Source: Ornithodoros turicata (Eukaryota; Arthropoda; Arachnida; Ixodida; Argasidae). Taken from it: a stretch of DNA of 64,000 bases. A program made the position numbers and the translations under genes. Below the pieces are notes generated by a model. That model was not told where the DNA came from, did not search any database, and saw only the letters and a program-made list of their open reading frames with translations. The DNA lies in the NCBI RefSeq assembly GCF_037126465.1, contig NC_088209.1, positions 12,594,052 through 12,658,051 on the forward strand. Reading direction: 5' to 3'. Positions 31,936 to 43,056 of the stretch are shown here, in pieces (position 1 is the stretch's first letter; each line of letters starts with the position of its first letter).

Positions 31936-31936
31936 T

Positions 31937-34649
31937 ATGGACAGCCAAAACACAAGCAGCAAAGGGCTGACTTCTTGGTTGCGATCATTTCGCACATCAA
32001 GAGACAGCCCAAACGACTTCACCGACGTTGCAACAACGCAAAATAATCGCTTTGCGCGAACCTTTCGACGTAGTCTTGGGCAAGAACCTGAACGCAATGA
32101 TGATGCGTCTCGAGATATGAAAAGTAATCCCACAAGAGCATCTCTCATGTCCATACGAAAAGTCTGGGCTGCGGATGCAGAAACTGTCGCTAGAGAAGCT
32201 AAAATCGTTGGACGAAAATCAAAGAAGCCGTGCGCAAAAATAAACGGACAGTGCAGTCCAAGCAAGATTCCAATTTCTCCGCACATGAAAGCTCAGCAGA
32301 GGAACTTGTTGCCGCACGTGCGTGTCACGCGCGACAAGGAGAACGACAGGCTGCGAGCAGACGCTTGCGAAACTCGCAGCGCCTCTGGTGACAGCCTCGG
32401 CAGCACCCAGAGCTCTAAGATGGTGATGAAAGCAGCAATGCTGGCGAAGAGTCGAAGAAGCTCTTGCGGTTGTCACGCAAATCTAAACGTTCGTTCGGAA
32501 CAGGAGGCCGCATTTCAAAAGGCAGCCAACCAGATTGGCCTCCCAAGGACGTCCACTCAGACGGGCGTTCTGAGAGCTGGGGAGAGGTGTCGCTCGGTGC
32601 CGCTGTCACCGCTCGATAACATTTCGGGCATCAGGGACTCCTCGAGGGAGAGGAAAGTGGTTCCTAGCACGCTGGTCACGAACGGGACTTCAGCACGGCA
32701 AGGTCAAAGCAGGTTGGAAGAAGGTGTAGTAAGTGCACGTAGTAACGTGAGAAATATTCCACCTTTGCAACAAGCTCTAGAGGAAGGCAAAATTCCAGCT
32801 GTTCCACCGAGAACGTATTTACTGCGGATGGCACACGCAAAAGCTCACCTTACCGGGACAGGCGTGCCCACTTCGCATCATCCTCTACAGAAGACGACCC
32901 GACACGCTGAAGCACACTCGAGGAAGGTCGCACGGGGTCCAGAAGAAGACGTCCGTGTGTGTTCCCGAGGCATCTTAAAAAACGAAGTCGTAAGACCAAC
33001 CCAGTCAAACTCGGGAAGGCCCAATGTGCGGCCAGCAGTGAGGACGCCATTTGCTGGACTGCAGAACAACCCAAGTTACGGCCTTGCGTGTCGAACCCAA
33101 CCACCGAGACGTCAGTACTGCCGTTCGGAATCCGGGGTAGCAGCAGACGACGAGAACACGGTGCTGAACTGCAGCTGCGAGCGATGCTTGCAGAAGTTCG
33201 CTGGCTGCCTCGGACAAGGATGGCAGAAGAAACGTACTTCCTGTAGGAACCTGAGTCGGAGGTACGCGAGAAAACCTCGTGCGCCATCCCCGCCAGACGT
33301 TCCCACGCACGAAAGCAAGCCCGTTCAACGCCACTGCGAGTGCTGCAACTGTAGAGCGAAAGACGTGCGTGCGGATGTCGAGCCGGCTAGAGAAAATGGG
33401 TTCGTCGAGCGAGAAGAAAGCGACGAAAGATTGCTGGACGGGATGGTTGACGAAACATTCGGCGCACTCAAAAGTCGGGAAGATATCGACAAGATTGTGG
33501 AGCTGGCGGTGAAGGCCAGCCTCGAAAAGATTCTTTCGTTGAACATCTTTAGCAGTCGAAAGAAGTCGAGGTCCGTGGAGGACCTGCAGACTGTCGGTCA
33601 ACGAAAGGTCGTTTCACCCAAGAAATACATATTGTTGTCGACGTGCACGTCTGGGAGGCGCGAAGCAGGACAGAATCTGTCGGAAAGCGGCCTCGGCGCG
33701 TCACAGCGTTCATGCTCTGTCGATGACCTGCCATCGGCTGAGGATGTTGAAAAGTTATCCGATGAGCTTTATTGCACATTCCTCGAGCTAAAAAGCAAAG
33801 CAAACATAAAGAACGAACGTCTGCAAGGCGTACACAATATTGCATCGAACGGTGCTTGTCAAGACCTGTCTCCATCTACGCCTGTAAATTTGGTAGAAAG
33901 CAGCCCTTCCTTCGAGTCTACGAAGGTATCCACAGCTTTTATAAGGCTAATAAAAACGGAAAATATTTTGGTGTGCGAAAGAGACGCCGATATGGAAACG
34001 ACATCGACACATAACGACGGAGTCACATCGACGACGAAGAGGATTGCGTGTGACCCAGATAGTGAACGTTCTGCTAATGAAGTCCACCTGATGGTGAAAG
34101 GCCCGAAAACAAATTTTGCTGATGCTGAAGCAAAAGATGCACTAGACACAGAATCGATGCCTTCTGCCAGTTCAGAAGAGCAGCGCGGCAGTCTAGCGAA
34201 TTCGAGCGGGCGTAACAAGCGCAGTGGACCTCGAGATAGGATTTTATGTGGCTACCAGGACATGTCCAATATGTTGAACCCTGCAACTTCAAGCGCGCAT
34301 TGTTCCGGAGATCGTACAATCGAAGTGGCCTCCGGGAACTGCACTTCAACCACGAGTACGAGCAGCCTGCCTAGCAGAAAGTCTCCCGACGGATGGGAGG
34401 AGACTCCGACCACCGACATGTCGGTACCGACCACGGAGCAGGATGAGAAATCAGAATCGAACCTCGACGTTGTAAACGGCGAACCTGTGAGCCCGAGCGA
34501 TACTAGCACCGATGATCAGAAGATTTTGGAGGAGCTCATACGTAAGGGCATGGCGTCCGTGCAGCAGGCGAAGCTGTCTCCGAAATATCCCAGGTCTCCG
34601 CTGAGAAGCGCGAGGAAGTACCGACCGAGAGGATATTTCTGTGGGAAAG
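31937..34649 (+). CDS. C2 gene, first coding exon
   Basis: 2,713 nt open exon starting MDSQNTSSKGLTSWLRSF directly after a strong acceptor. It ends GYFCGK plus one base at AAAG/GTAATA. Serine-rich motifs RSVEDL and RSCSVDDL and the C-terminal EELIRKGMASVQQAKLSP precede the C2 domain. Confidence 0.8.
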
Positions 34650-37600
34650 GTAATACCTTCTTAGGTATATTCTTGTGAGTTTCAGAGTTGCAGCTGTTAT
34701 TGTTGCTCTTGCTCTCTTTTGCGACTACTACTTTCTTTTTGTACTGTCTTTCCCCCTTATGTAACGCCCCAGTAGGAGTGCCTAAGGTAATAAAAAATGA
34801 AATTATCTAAGCTGTAAAAGGGACAAGAATGTGGAAAAAAAAAAGAATCCTTGACAGCAACACAAAAGGAACTTGAGTCGCTAGTAAAAGCGGCACTAAA
34901 ATGAATAAACAGCTTGTTCTCAGATGAAAGCTTGAGTTTCAACAGTCACTATGTTACCAATGTTATTTTACTTAGAGCTGCTGTTTGTCACAAAAACCTT
35001 ATTGAAATGGCTGTCGAGGAAAACCCTATCGAAAATACTGTTGTTAGCAGCGGCCAATCGTATCCTCAAGACGCAGGAACGGTGACAACCAATCGGGCAA
35101 CGTAATTTCCCAATGCTCAAGCGCAGTGCAATTTCCCGCATGTTTGCAGGGTGGTGCTGATAGAAGAAAATGTTTGCTACGATCTCGATCAGTAATGTAG
35201 CCAGATAAAATATTTCGGAAGGGCTCTATGGGAATTTTACATGGGGGAGGAAGATTTCACCCTCGTTTCCCTCTCCCAAATCCACCACCAAAGGTACGGT
35301 TTGGGGGGCGAACCCCTCCAAACCCCCCTCTGATTTTTTATTGTGACTTCGTAGCTGAACAGAAATGATTAAATACGTACATTGTCACACTTCTTGGGAA
35401 AGCACACGTTGCGATTTCTTGTGCTCATAAATGCGAACAATGCAACTGATGAATTTCTTCCTTTTGTGACCTTTGGAATGGTAGTGGGACCTTTCATTCC
35501 ACAAGAAGAAATGTTTACACTTCCATGCCTTTTTATTAATTAATTAATTTGTTTATTTATTTGTATTTTTATGATGCCCATGAGCGGGAGAAGTTCCTAA
35601 TAAAGTTTTTAATATCAAAGTGTCACTAAAAATTTGTTGTTACGATATTTTTGCAGCTAAGTTAAAGTTAGCGGCGTACACCAACACCGGCCACGTCACC
35701 GTACACAGTAAGGAAAGCTTGACGTTTTTAGCTTACGTGATGATTGCGCAAGTTGATTGCTATAACGAAGTGATTCACATTATTGCAGTAATGCGTGCTA
35801 CAAACCTTGTGACCTCACTGGGGCGCCCCGCAAATTCCTACGTAAAGGTAGTGTACATAATCGCTTGCCTAGGATCTGTAAACGTTTGCTGTGACAGAAT
35901 ATTTTTGTCTCTCAAGGTCTCTCTTCAACCGAACTCCACAAAGCGAACAATGTGGAGGACAGCCGTGGTGAAGAACAGCCGAAACCCAGATTACGACCAG
36001 AAATTTTCATTGTACGTTGCGGTTTTATTAAGGCCCTCTCGGAGGAACCCCTTGGTACGAGGATTATTAACCGTTTGTCCCCTTCCTCAGTGAGCTTATG
36101 CCGGAGGACACGCAAAGACGGCTGTTGCTGACTGTCTGGCACAGAGACCCTCACAATAAGTACGTACAGTACTGATCTGCTGCAGGGATGGGCGTAAATA
36201 TAATTTTTATGTATTTGAATGAAAATACAAAATACTTTGCTTAAATATGTACTTAAATACTTGGCATAAATAATTTGTAGGTGTAGTAGATATAAATACA
36301 GTATTTAAATGCCCAAAATACTTTCATAAATACATTGAACGAGCAGATAACTAATATCAGTATAGACTGAATAACTGATCATATGAGCATTCAGGCGGAC
36401 CATTACAATGTTACAGCGTTGCTTCATCGTGGTGATTTTAATTATTTAATTAGAGGATTCTTTCGTCCATGCAGCTCCTGTCTGATCAGACGATGTTGGT
36501 TCATGAAAGACATTAGCCTCACCACAGGAGCTGAAGAACAATATGCACATTATGCCAGGAGGTCAATAGGAACAATATGCTGAACAAATAAACGATAAAA
36601 CAAATCAAATAAAAGGAACAATATGCCAGAAGGTCCTGTAACATCTAGACATAGGCCCTGGAGACCTTCTGAGGTTCCAGAGCCAAAGCCCCTCATTGAG
36701 TACTGAGTGTGGTATTGATAGAAATGAGTAATGTTGATGCCATTTGATTCTACAAGTGCAGTATCTATGTATTCCAGAAAGAAACTTCTAGATGTGTACT
36801 AATCCTTTAAACCAGGTGATTAATATCTATAGCCTCTAAGCAATGCCTCAGACATGACAGTACTAAATAAGCTTCGTTTCAGAGTATCGACACTGAAGTC
36901 CAGCGGAGAGCAGGAGCGCCATCTTGTTTTTGCACCACACCGGTATCATCCCGAGTTGAGGGTCAAAGACGGATAATATAATGCTCCCTGTGCGATAATC
37001 CTTGTATTGTCCACCAGAGCGTCCCGAAGATATCAAGGTCAGCTCAAGGCCGTCAACCTTGATGAGCTGCTTGCAAGAGAAAGGAACATTTCACCCGTGT
37101 ACGACAGACGGCATCGTTCGCTGAAGTGCGTCAGAAGTGCGCCCGCGCGTGGGTAGTGAGGCGCGGAAACAAGATGGCGCATGATCGCTCTTGGAACTCA
37201 GTGTCGATACACTGAAGCGTAGCTTATTTAGTGACTCTAGACGGTACGTGCATCTGCAAAATTTGGAAACAAGCGCGTTTGGTGTACGGTATTTACACGT
37301 ATTTACAAAGTATTTGAGCAAATAAATACTCCAATACAGTATTCAAATATAATCGTAAATTTTATATACGTCTAATAATATATATATATATATATATATA
37401 TACGTCTTAGAATGTATTCATACTACTGGTTCATAACCTTGAGTTCTGAAAGTAAATGCGCAGTGTGATCCCAGAAAGGCATGTCAGTGATCAGCCTAAC
37501 AACACGTTTTTGCAGCAGGAACAGGCTGTTTAAATTATTTCTGGAGGTAGTTCCCCAACAAGGGGGCAGTAGGTTAGGTGCGACTTTACTAAAGGATGAT

Positions 37601-38593
37601 AAATAGTTAGCTTAACGCTTTTTGGCAAGAGATGGCGATGCCTGCAGAGGATACCAACTGCTTTCGCTATTTCACTCTTAACGTAGCTAACGTGATCGTC
37701 TCACGACAAGCTGTCTGAAAAGTAAACACCTAGTATTTTTATTGATCTCACAAATTAAATAGTCTAATTATTTAAAGTGACATTCAAGATGGAGGCAAAG
37801 GTTTATTCTCAGGTTTTTATAGTGCCCCTTTTGTTTTGGAAACGGTTACGACAAGGCGATTTCGCTTACGCCACATACTTCTGTCGGAAAGAGCCATGTT
37901 TGCATCAGCAACAACGTTATGGATACCAGTGCCAGAAATGAACACAGTAGTTTCGTCAGCATATGTAAAAAACGTGCCAAGTTGTGTCGCCTTAACAATG
38001 TTATTTGTATAAATGTTAAGTAATAATGACCCCAATATACTGCCCTGGGGTAGACACCCCGCCCTGTTCCTGGGGATGACAGCTGGTGGAGCAGTTGGAG
38101 AGCAACCCTATCGGCGCTGATTGGGACTCTAGGAAGAGAATGTTATGGGTTATCCCACTAGCGCTTGGGGGTGTTTATCCAAGCGGTGGCTCCACTCCGA
38201 ATACATGGAAGAGGGTTATCGTGAGGAGGAGGAGTCCACCCGTAAGCACGAGTGGGACCGCCCACAACACTCACTTACTTTAGTTTTACTTAGCAGTGAT
38301 AGTGTGGCTCTCCAACTGCTCCTCCAGCTGTCACCGCGTTCAAGTTGATGTTGGAAAGAGCTGTACTTGCAGCATTTAGCGCAGGAAGAGAAGCCAGAAA
38401 GAAGAAAAAGGTGTGGTTATATGTATGTTTGTATTATGATGTTATGAATGTTATGGATGAGTACTTCTGGTGAAGAACAACAAAAAAAAGAGAGGAATAT
38501 TTATGTCAATATTTCGCCCTTTTCTCGTTTAGACACAGTGAGCTGTTGGGCAGCATGTCATTCGCGATGGAGAAGGTCCTTAGATGTGTGCAG
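31937..38593 (+). CDS. C2-domain protein, RGS3/RGS7-like, partial (3' end not found)
   Basis: Coding exons: 31937-34649, 35657-35707, 35789-35847, 35917-36011, 36091-36159, 38533-38593; all phases agree and give 1,016 codons without a stop. Residues 1-904 are polar, rich in Ser/Arg and low in structure, with two Cys clusters (CSCERCLQKFAGC; CECCNC). Residues from about 905 form a C2 domain: KLKLAAYTNTGHVTVHI, PANSYVKVSLQPNS, NSRNPDYDQKFSFEL, RRLLLTVWHRD, ELLGSMSFAMEKVL. The LLGSMSF block and spacing best match the C2 of RGS3 (GTPase activator for G-alpha) and nematode RGS-7. The usual Asp in the first loop is replaced (ANSYV for SDPYV), so calcium binding is doubtful. The last C2 strands and any RGS domain lie outside or are lost. 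Confidence 0.65.
34880..35340. repeat. Old MITE-like debris in the C2 gene intron
   Basis: Carries a diverged relative of the 12,751 unit (GGCACTAAAATGAA ... GATGAAAGCTTGAGTTTCAA), followed by a C/G-rich low-complexity patch at 35,250-35,330. Non-coding. Confidence 0.4.
35657..35707 (+). CDS. C2 gene, exon 3
   Basis: 51 nt, two bases in and one out; acceptor ATATTTTTGCAG, donor ACA/GTAAGG. Encodes KLKLAAYTNTGHVTVH, the first C2 strands. Confidence 0.75.
35789..35847 (+). CDS. C2 gene, exon 4
   Basis: 59 nt, two bases in and phase 0 out; acceptor CACATTATTGCAG, donor AAG/GTAGTG. Encodes MRATNLVTSLGRPANSYVK. Confidence 0.8.
35917..36011 (+). CDS. C2 gene, exon 5
   Basis: 95 nt, phase 0 in and two bases out; acceptor TTTTTGTCTCTCAAG, donor TT/GTACGT. 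Encodes VSLQPNSTKRTMWRTAVVKN and NPDYDQKFS. Confidence 0.8.
36091..36159 (+). CDS. C2 gene, exon 6
   Basis: 69 nt, one base in and two out; acceptor GTCCCCTTCCTCAG, donor AA/GTACGT. Encodes ELMPEDTQRRLLLTVWHRDP. Confidence 0.8.
36180..37376. repeat. AT-rich TATTTAAATAC repeat interrupted by a MITE
   Basis: Runs of ATTTAAATAC/AAATACTT words occur at 36,190-36,340 and again at 37,265-37,360 in inverted sense, suggesting one element split by later insertions. It lies in the intron between exons 6 and 7 of the C2 gene. Confidence 0.45.
36863..37232. mobile_element. MITE with CTAAATAAGC ends, about 370 bp
   Basis: Left CTAAATAAGCTTCGTTTCAG, then GTATCGACACTGA. The reverse complement of the right end reads CTAAATAAGCTACGCTTCAG, then GTATCGACACTGA. 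The inverted repeat of about 40 bp is well preserved. Confidence 0.65.
37378..37402. repeat. (TA)n microsatellite
   Basis: About twelve TA dinucleotides, next to a retrotransposon fragment. Confidence 0.9.
37430..38065 (-). pseudogene. Non-LTR retrotransposon reverse transcriptase fragment
   Basis: On the minus strand LPQGSILGSLLLNIYTNNIV, then FFTYADETTVFISG, are the RT fingers/palm motifs (YADD changed to YADE). Further down, in another frame, HPLVKSHLTYCPLVG, LFLLQKRVVRLITDMPFWDH and LLSELKV match the thumb region of CR1/jockey-type LINEs. It is frameshifted, and 5'-truncated at about 38,065 next to the following MITE. Confidence 0.75.
38077..38333. mobile_element. MITE with 27-bp inverted ends
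   Basis: Left TGACAGCTGGTGGAGCAGTT then GGAGAGC; the right end is its reverse complement with one change. About 257 bp, no coding capacity. Confidence 0.75.
38533..38593 (+). CDS. C2 gene, exon 7 (last one found)
   Basis: 61 nt, one base in and phase 0 out; acceptor CCCTTTTCTCGTTTAG, donor CAG/GTGAGT. Encodes HSELLGSMSFAMEKVLRCVQ. The next exon, expected to hold a GW(Y/F)xLL strand, was not found between here and the satellite array. Confidence 0.8.
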
Positions 38594-39009
38594 GTGAGTG
38601 CGAGGAATAACATAAAATTTCCGGGCTACCGTTTCGATTATGTTTGTAATATTACAGTATGCCAGGGGGTGGTACAGACTTCTGAAGCAGGGCCTTGGAG
38701 CAAAAGGGGCGTTGCGACAGTGCCTTTAACAAAAGCACGGAATGCTCACCTTCAGTAGATGCTTTTACAGTACCTAATTCAAAAATGTGCAATTTGGAAG
38801 TGCTTTCTCACTCATGTTTTGTAAACACATATGGAGTTTCCAGCCAATTGTTGTATGGCGTACAATAAACTGCTAGACTCTCTATCCTGTTGCATTTCTG
38901 TCAGCAGAGCCTACTGTAGTTGCATTTTGTATTGTACGCGAGTGATTAGTGCATTTTGTATTGTACGCGAGTGATTAGTGCAGTGTATGTCAATGGAATA
39001 GGATATTCA

Positions 39010-39190
39010 TATGTATTCCAAGAGCATAGATTGAGAAGTTACCTGTCAAAAAGAACTCGTTACAAGTTAAGTTATCGCGTGAAAAATGTAACTAAGTTAA
39101 TAACGAAGTTCTTCAATCCTGAAATGTAACTCGCAGTTACTGAGTTACTTAAAAAAAAGAACGAGTTACTTCCAAGTTACTTGGGATACA
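39010..39190. repeat. Degenerate GTTACTT-rich repeat
   Basis: AAGTTACTT/AAGTAACTC words in both orientations resemble the interior of the MITE at 9,310-9,804. Ends not identified. Confidence 0.4.
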
Positions 39191-39292
39191 AAATAGCATT
39201 ACGCAGGTGCAGTGCGCGTGAGCAGTTGAGTTAGACCTTGAGCTGCCTGCAGAGGAGTGCAGCACGCTTAGATCGTTTTCGTTTATGTCCAA

Positions 39293-39589
39293 CAATAGAC
39301 CTCTCCCTGTTTGTAAACAAATGACGTCATAGTGTTCGACAGCGCCACAAATTTGGTAGAATTGAACTACGCTCGAAGCTAGAGGTGAACAAGGTCGCGC
39401 CCGAAAGCCACGGTCTTGAGGGGATTACGATATGGTCCCTTAAAGGGACGGGAGCCTTGGTCATGCTTTTCTTTCAATGGGAGGCAGAGAACAAGTGCCC
39501 GTTCGTGGAACCCAGCCCTCTCCTTCAGATTTGTTTCGGTTTCAGTCTGTCTACCAACGTCATGATGACGTTTCTCGGGTGAGGTCTAT
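39293..39589. mobile_element. MITE family 'AGACCTC', copy 2
   Basis: See 4,492-4,783. Same ends (ATAGACCTCTCCC, GGGTGAGGTCTAT) and collinear interior, diverged by scattered substitutions and small indels. Confidence 0.7.
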
Positions 39590-39829
39590 ATAGGAGGCAT
39601 CGAACAATTGCCCATTCTCAGACACAGCTGTTCCACGGCGTGCAACAGGGTGCGAAGACGAGGCCAGATTAACTTCCTCATCACCAGGAAAAAAAAAAAG
39701 AAAGGAAAAATGCACTTGAAATTATTTCTTACTGTATGTACAGAGTGATTCATATTTTTAAAAACAGGCGCGTTAGTTTTTGTGTTCCAAGCTGATCGGC
39801 CTATGCGTATATACTTTTCAAAATTTCCC

Positions 39830-39960
39830 TGTTGAGAGGAGCACGAACCCAGAGATTCCCTCCGCAGTGACAACCAGTGGACTAATTGCCCTAAATTTCC
39901 CACTGTTGAGAGGAGCAGGAACCCAGAGATTCCCTCCGCAGTGACAACAGTGGACTAATT
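39830..39960. repeat. Isolated 73-bp satellite monomers (outpost)
   Basis: Nearly two tandem monomers of the main satellite (AGAGGAGC ... CCCAGAGATTCCCTCCGCAG ... GACTAATTG), 3.8 kb ahead of the main array and without neighbours of the same kind. Confidence 0.9.
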
Positions 39961-42805
39961 GTTGAGCGCCTTTCGTGCACGTATCACTATCCCATTTCGG
40001 ATCCCAGCAATGAAAAGGGTGCCCAGAAGAAGCACAGACTATTGGCTGTTCCCAACTTGAAGACATTTTCTTCGGTATGTGTCCTACTGCTACGCGGGAT
40101 ACTTCCGCATTGTTCTATTCAATTCAATTCAATTTTATTTCCTTTCGGATGGGAGAGAGTAAAAAGCCAGAAGGCTGTGCTGTTCGTGAATGACAAAGGT
40201 CTGCGAATAACCAGTGGTCTCCCCTCTTTAGCTGAAAAAAAAAAGCAAGAAACAAACAAACAAAAACGAGAGGACACTGATTGCCTCATGCTCATAAATG
40301 TTCGAGTCAAAAGTTACAGAAAGAGAGGAGCTAAGGACACGCTGCAAGCTTCGAACTCCCTTCGAAAAAACGTCTTTCGAACAAACAGCGTCGATCATCC
40401 GGCTTTCAATCGAACGGCTTGCGAGCGACCAAGCCGTCTTCGATCAAACGCCTTCTCCAAACAGCTTAGGATTTCGGAATAACTCCTTGAACTCCATCTT
40501 TATGTCTAAATGAACAAGATAAAATGAAAGGAACCGGACGCGCGGCGAGGTCTCGGATGACGATTTTCGGCTCATAATTGCGCTGATTATTACCCGGAAA
40601 CTTCAGTACTATATTTTTAAACACTCCTTGGTTTTCACAGGGTACTTCACATTACACCAGACTTTTCGTTCAGCGTAGACGCTAGTTCGGCGGAGAATCC
40701 CCAGTGATCCGGAGCTTCTTCTTATCTTCCTCAGAAGGCCTCCCTTTGTTCGCCGTGCAAAGACAGACGGGTACAGGTTTTGGGTCATCCAACGTGCAAC
40801 TAGCAAGGATTGTCGAAAGATGGAAAATCCAGGGAACCGGTATCGAAAAATTGGCCGTATCTCAAAATAACGTGATCGAAGTCCCCGTTGAAACTAAATA
40901 AACTACTGTAAATAAATGTTATCTGGCTATTTCTGCGCGGAAACTGCCAAAGCCCAGACCCAAAGTCTAAGGACTAACCTGAACATGAAAATGCAAACGC
41001 CGAACTTTTACTAACATAACAGTCAACTAACTAACGTGCTGTTCCGTCGCGTCCGTTTCATTTATCTCTTATTTCTTAATTTTATTTATGTATTTCCAGA
41101 ATAGTAAGCCGGCGTCCCGTTTGGTTGACCTTTCGCCCGTTTTTTTTCTTTTCCCTTAATAAATATATCCCCCGTCGCTGTCGTTCGTTTTCCTTGCTTC
41201 GCGAACGTGAATTTGGGTTCCGGAAAATACTGTTACTCATTGCGTGGGCGGAAATAATTGTGCAGCGGCCTCTTGATCGATTTTTCTTATTGGTTCACGT
41301 GGAGGGCTCATGAAAAAAATAATAAAGATAAAAATAAAAATAAATCGATCAATAAAAGAAAGAAAGAGAAACAAAAATAAAGTTGGGCAGTTCTAAGTGC
41401 CGTTATCCTCAGAAACCTTTATCTGTGTGTAATCCGCTTGCCGGCTGTTTCAACATTACGAACATTAAAGGGCAGTCCTGTTGAACGTTACTGGAATGTT
41501 TGTGAAGTCGGCCTTCCACTAACCGTAAATACGAGAGATTCAAGTTAGCCTTATAAGACAGTTGACTGAGTAAATTGACGTTTCATGTGAAGCTAATAAA
41601 CACATCTCAGTTCTCTATAAGCGCACCAAAAAAAGAAGAGGTTTATTGGTCTCGGTGGTCTCCTACACGGGCCGCGACAATGCTGGCTGACGATATTCCC
41701 TTTACGAGCAGCTAAGTAAGCTTTTGTTCTGGTCTACAAGGCCATGCCCTAAGTCAGCTGCTCATGAAAGTAAAGAGGTGAGAGGGAGTACTACGGTGCG
41801 CGTGCGCGCCGCATGGTCGGCGGATGGATACGGTCAAAATGTTCCGCGCGGTTTTTCCTGTGCTACGGCTAGAGGGCGACACAGAATGACGCGGTTCACG
41901 GGGCTTTGAGACGGTATTTATCCGTACCGACATTTCATACTTTCTTATCAAAATGGAAAGTGGTAGACATATAAATTTGATATCTATCAATTCCTGAAAT
42001 ATTTCCAGAGAAAGTAAATGGAAAGTTTGTTTGGAAATGGCTATAGAAGTTTAATAAAAACCTGTTCATAGAGGGAGGAGAATAATTGTGTATAATTTTC
42101 GCATTCGTGACGTTGCCGTAAAATACATACGACATCTATGAGAAATCTAGTAGCATAATTCTGTTCATCTCGTCTTCCTCTTTATGATGAAACCACCTGC
42201 GTCAAAATCTGCGTGGTGGTTACCGAGAAAAAGCATAAAAACTGTTCCATAAGGAATACATTGGGACGGAGAGCTGGTCTGCCCTCCTAACGGCATCGAT
42301 ATATTGTATTGTAGGGTACGGTAGTATTGTACTAATATGTATTCCAGATATTTTATTGGCGTTACTAAACAAAAGAACTCAGCGAAAACAGGTTCTGCCG
42401 GTACAGATGGGACGGAGAGCCCATGCACAACCAACAGCGCCATTCCCTTTCTCTCCTACATCTTTTCTTCTCACTCTCTGATTCACACACGAGTCAGGGC
42501 GATTTCTGCCTTATCAAATGTGTTATCAATTTTTTTACTTATTCTCCCATGGAGTACATAGGCCAAATTGTCGACATTTGTTGTTGTACAGCTGACACTT
42601 GCGTATTATGTGTTCTTGTTCAGCTAAGGGCTTACCTTATGTTTGAGGGTTGCTGTATATCAATACAGAAGTGGCTGCACTAATGATGGCTGACCTTTAA
42701 AGTGTATGTCCACAACGATGCGATATGGATCAGTCATAATCCTACGTTGCCAAAACAAACATAAGAGAGCACGCGGGTTACGCGCGAGCACATGTCACAC
42801 CTTGA
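39961..42805. other. Unassigned, AT-rich
   Basis: No gene or clear exon. Contains an (ATTCA)n patch near 40,115 and poly-A/T tracts. I looked here for the missing C2 exon and did not find it. Confidence 0.4.
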
Positions 42806-42811
42806 ACCTAT

Positions 42812-43054
42812 CCATTGGTGGTGGTGGTGGTGAAAGGGTGGTCACCGTTGTCGGCCTCGCAGAGGTGGGCAACGTCGCGACTCACGCCCCACGAGAATGT
42901 GCGTCCTGGGCTGACCACTAAAGGGAACTGTAGCGACGTATCTCTGAAAGCATCTAAGCAAAATCCCAGACGGCGCAGCGGGATTCGAACCCAGGTACCT
43001 CCCAGTCTGGATCTAACATGGCCAGCACGCTACGCACTGAGCCACGGGAGCTGT
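42812..43054 (-). mobile_element. tRNA-derived SINE, copy 2
   Basis: On the minus strand it starts CTCCCGTGGCTCAGTGCGTA, containing box A, with box B (GGTTCGAATCC) about 60 nt later. It continues with the body CAGTTCCCTTTAGTGGTCAG, then CCCAGGACGCAC, and ends in a (CAC)n tail. TCCATTG flanks both sides as a likely target duplication. The head differs from that of the SINE at 5,209-5,454 while part of the body is shared. Confidence 0.75.
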
Positions 43055-43056
43055 CC

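Noticed and set aside
42970..43054. Functional tRNA gene
   Set aside because: Same reasoning: a tRNA-like head of a SINE with a flanking target duplication.
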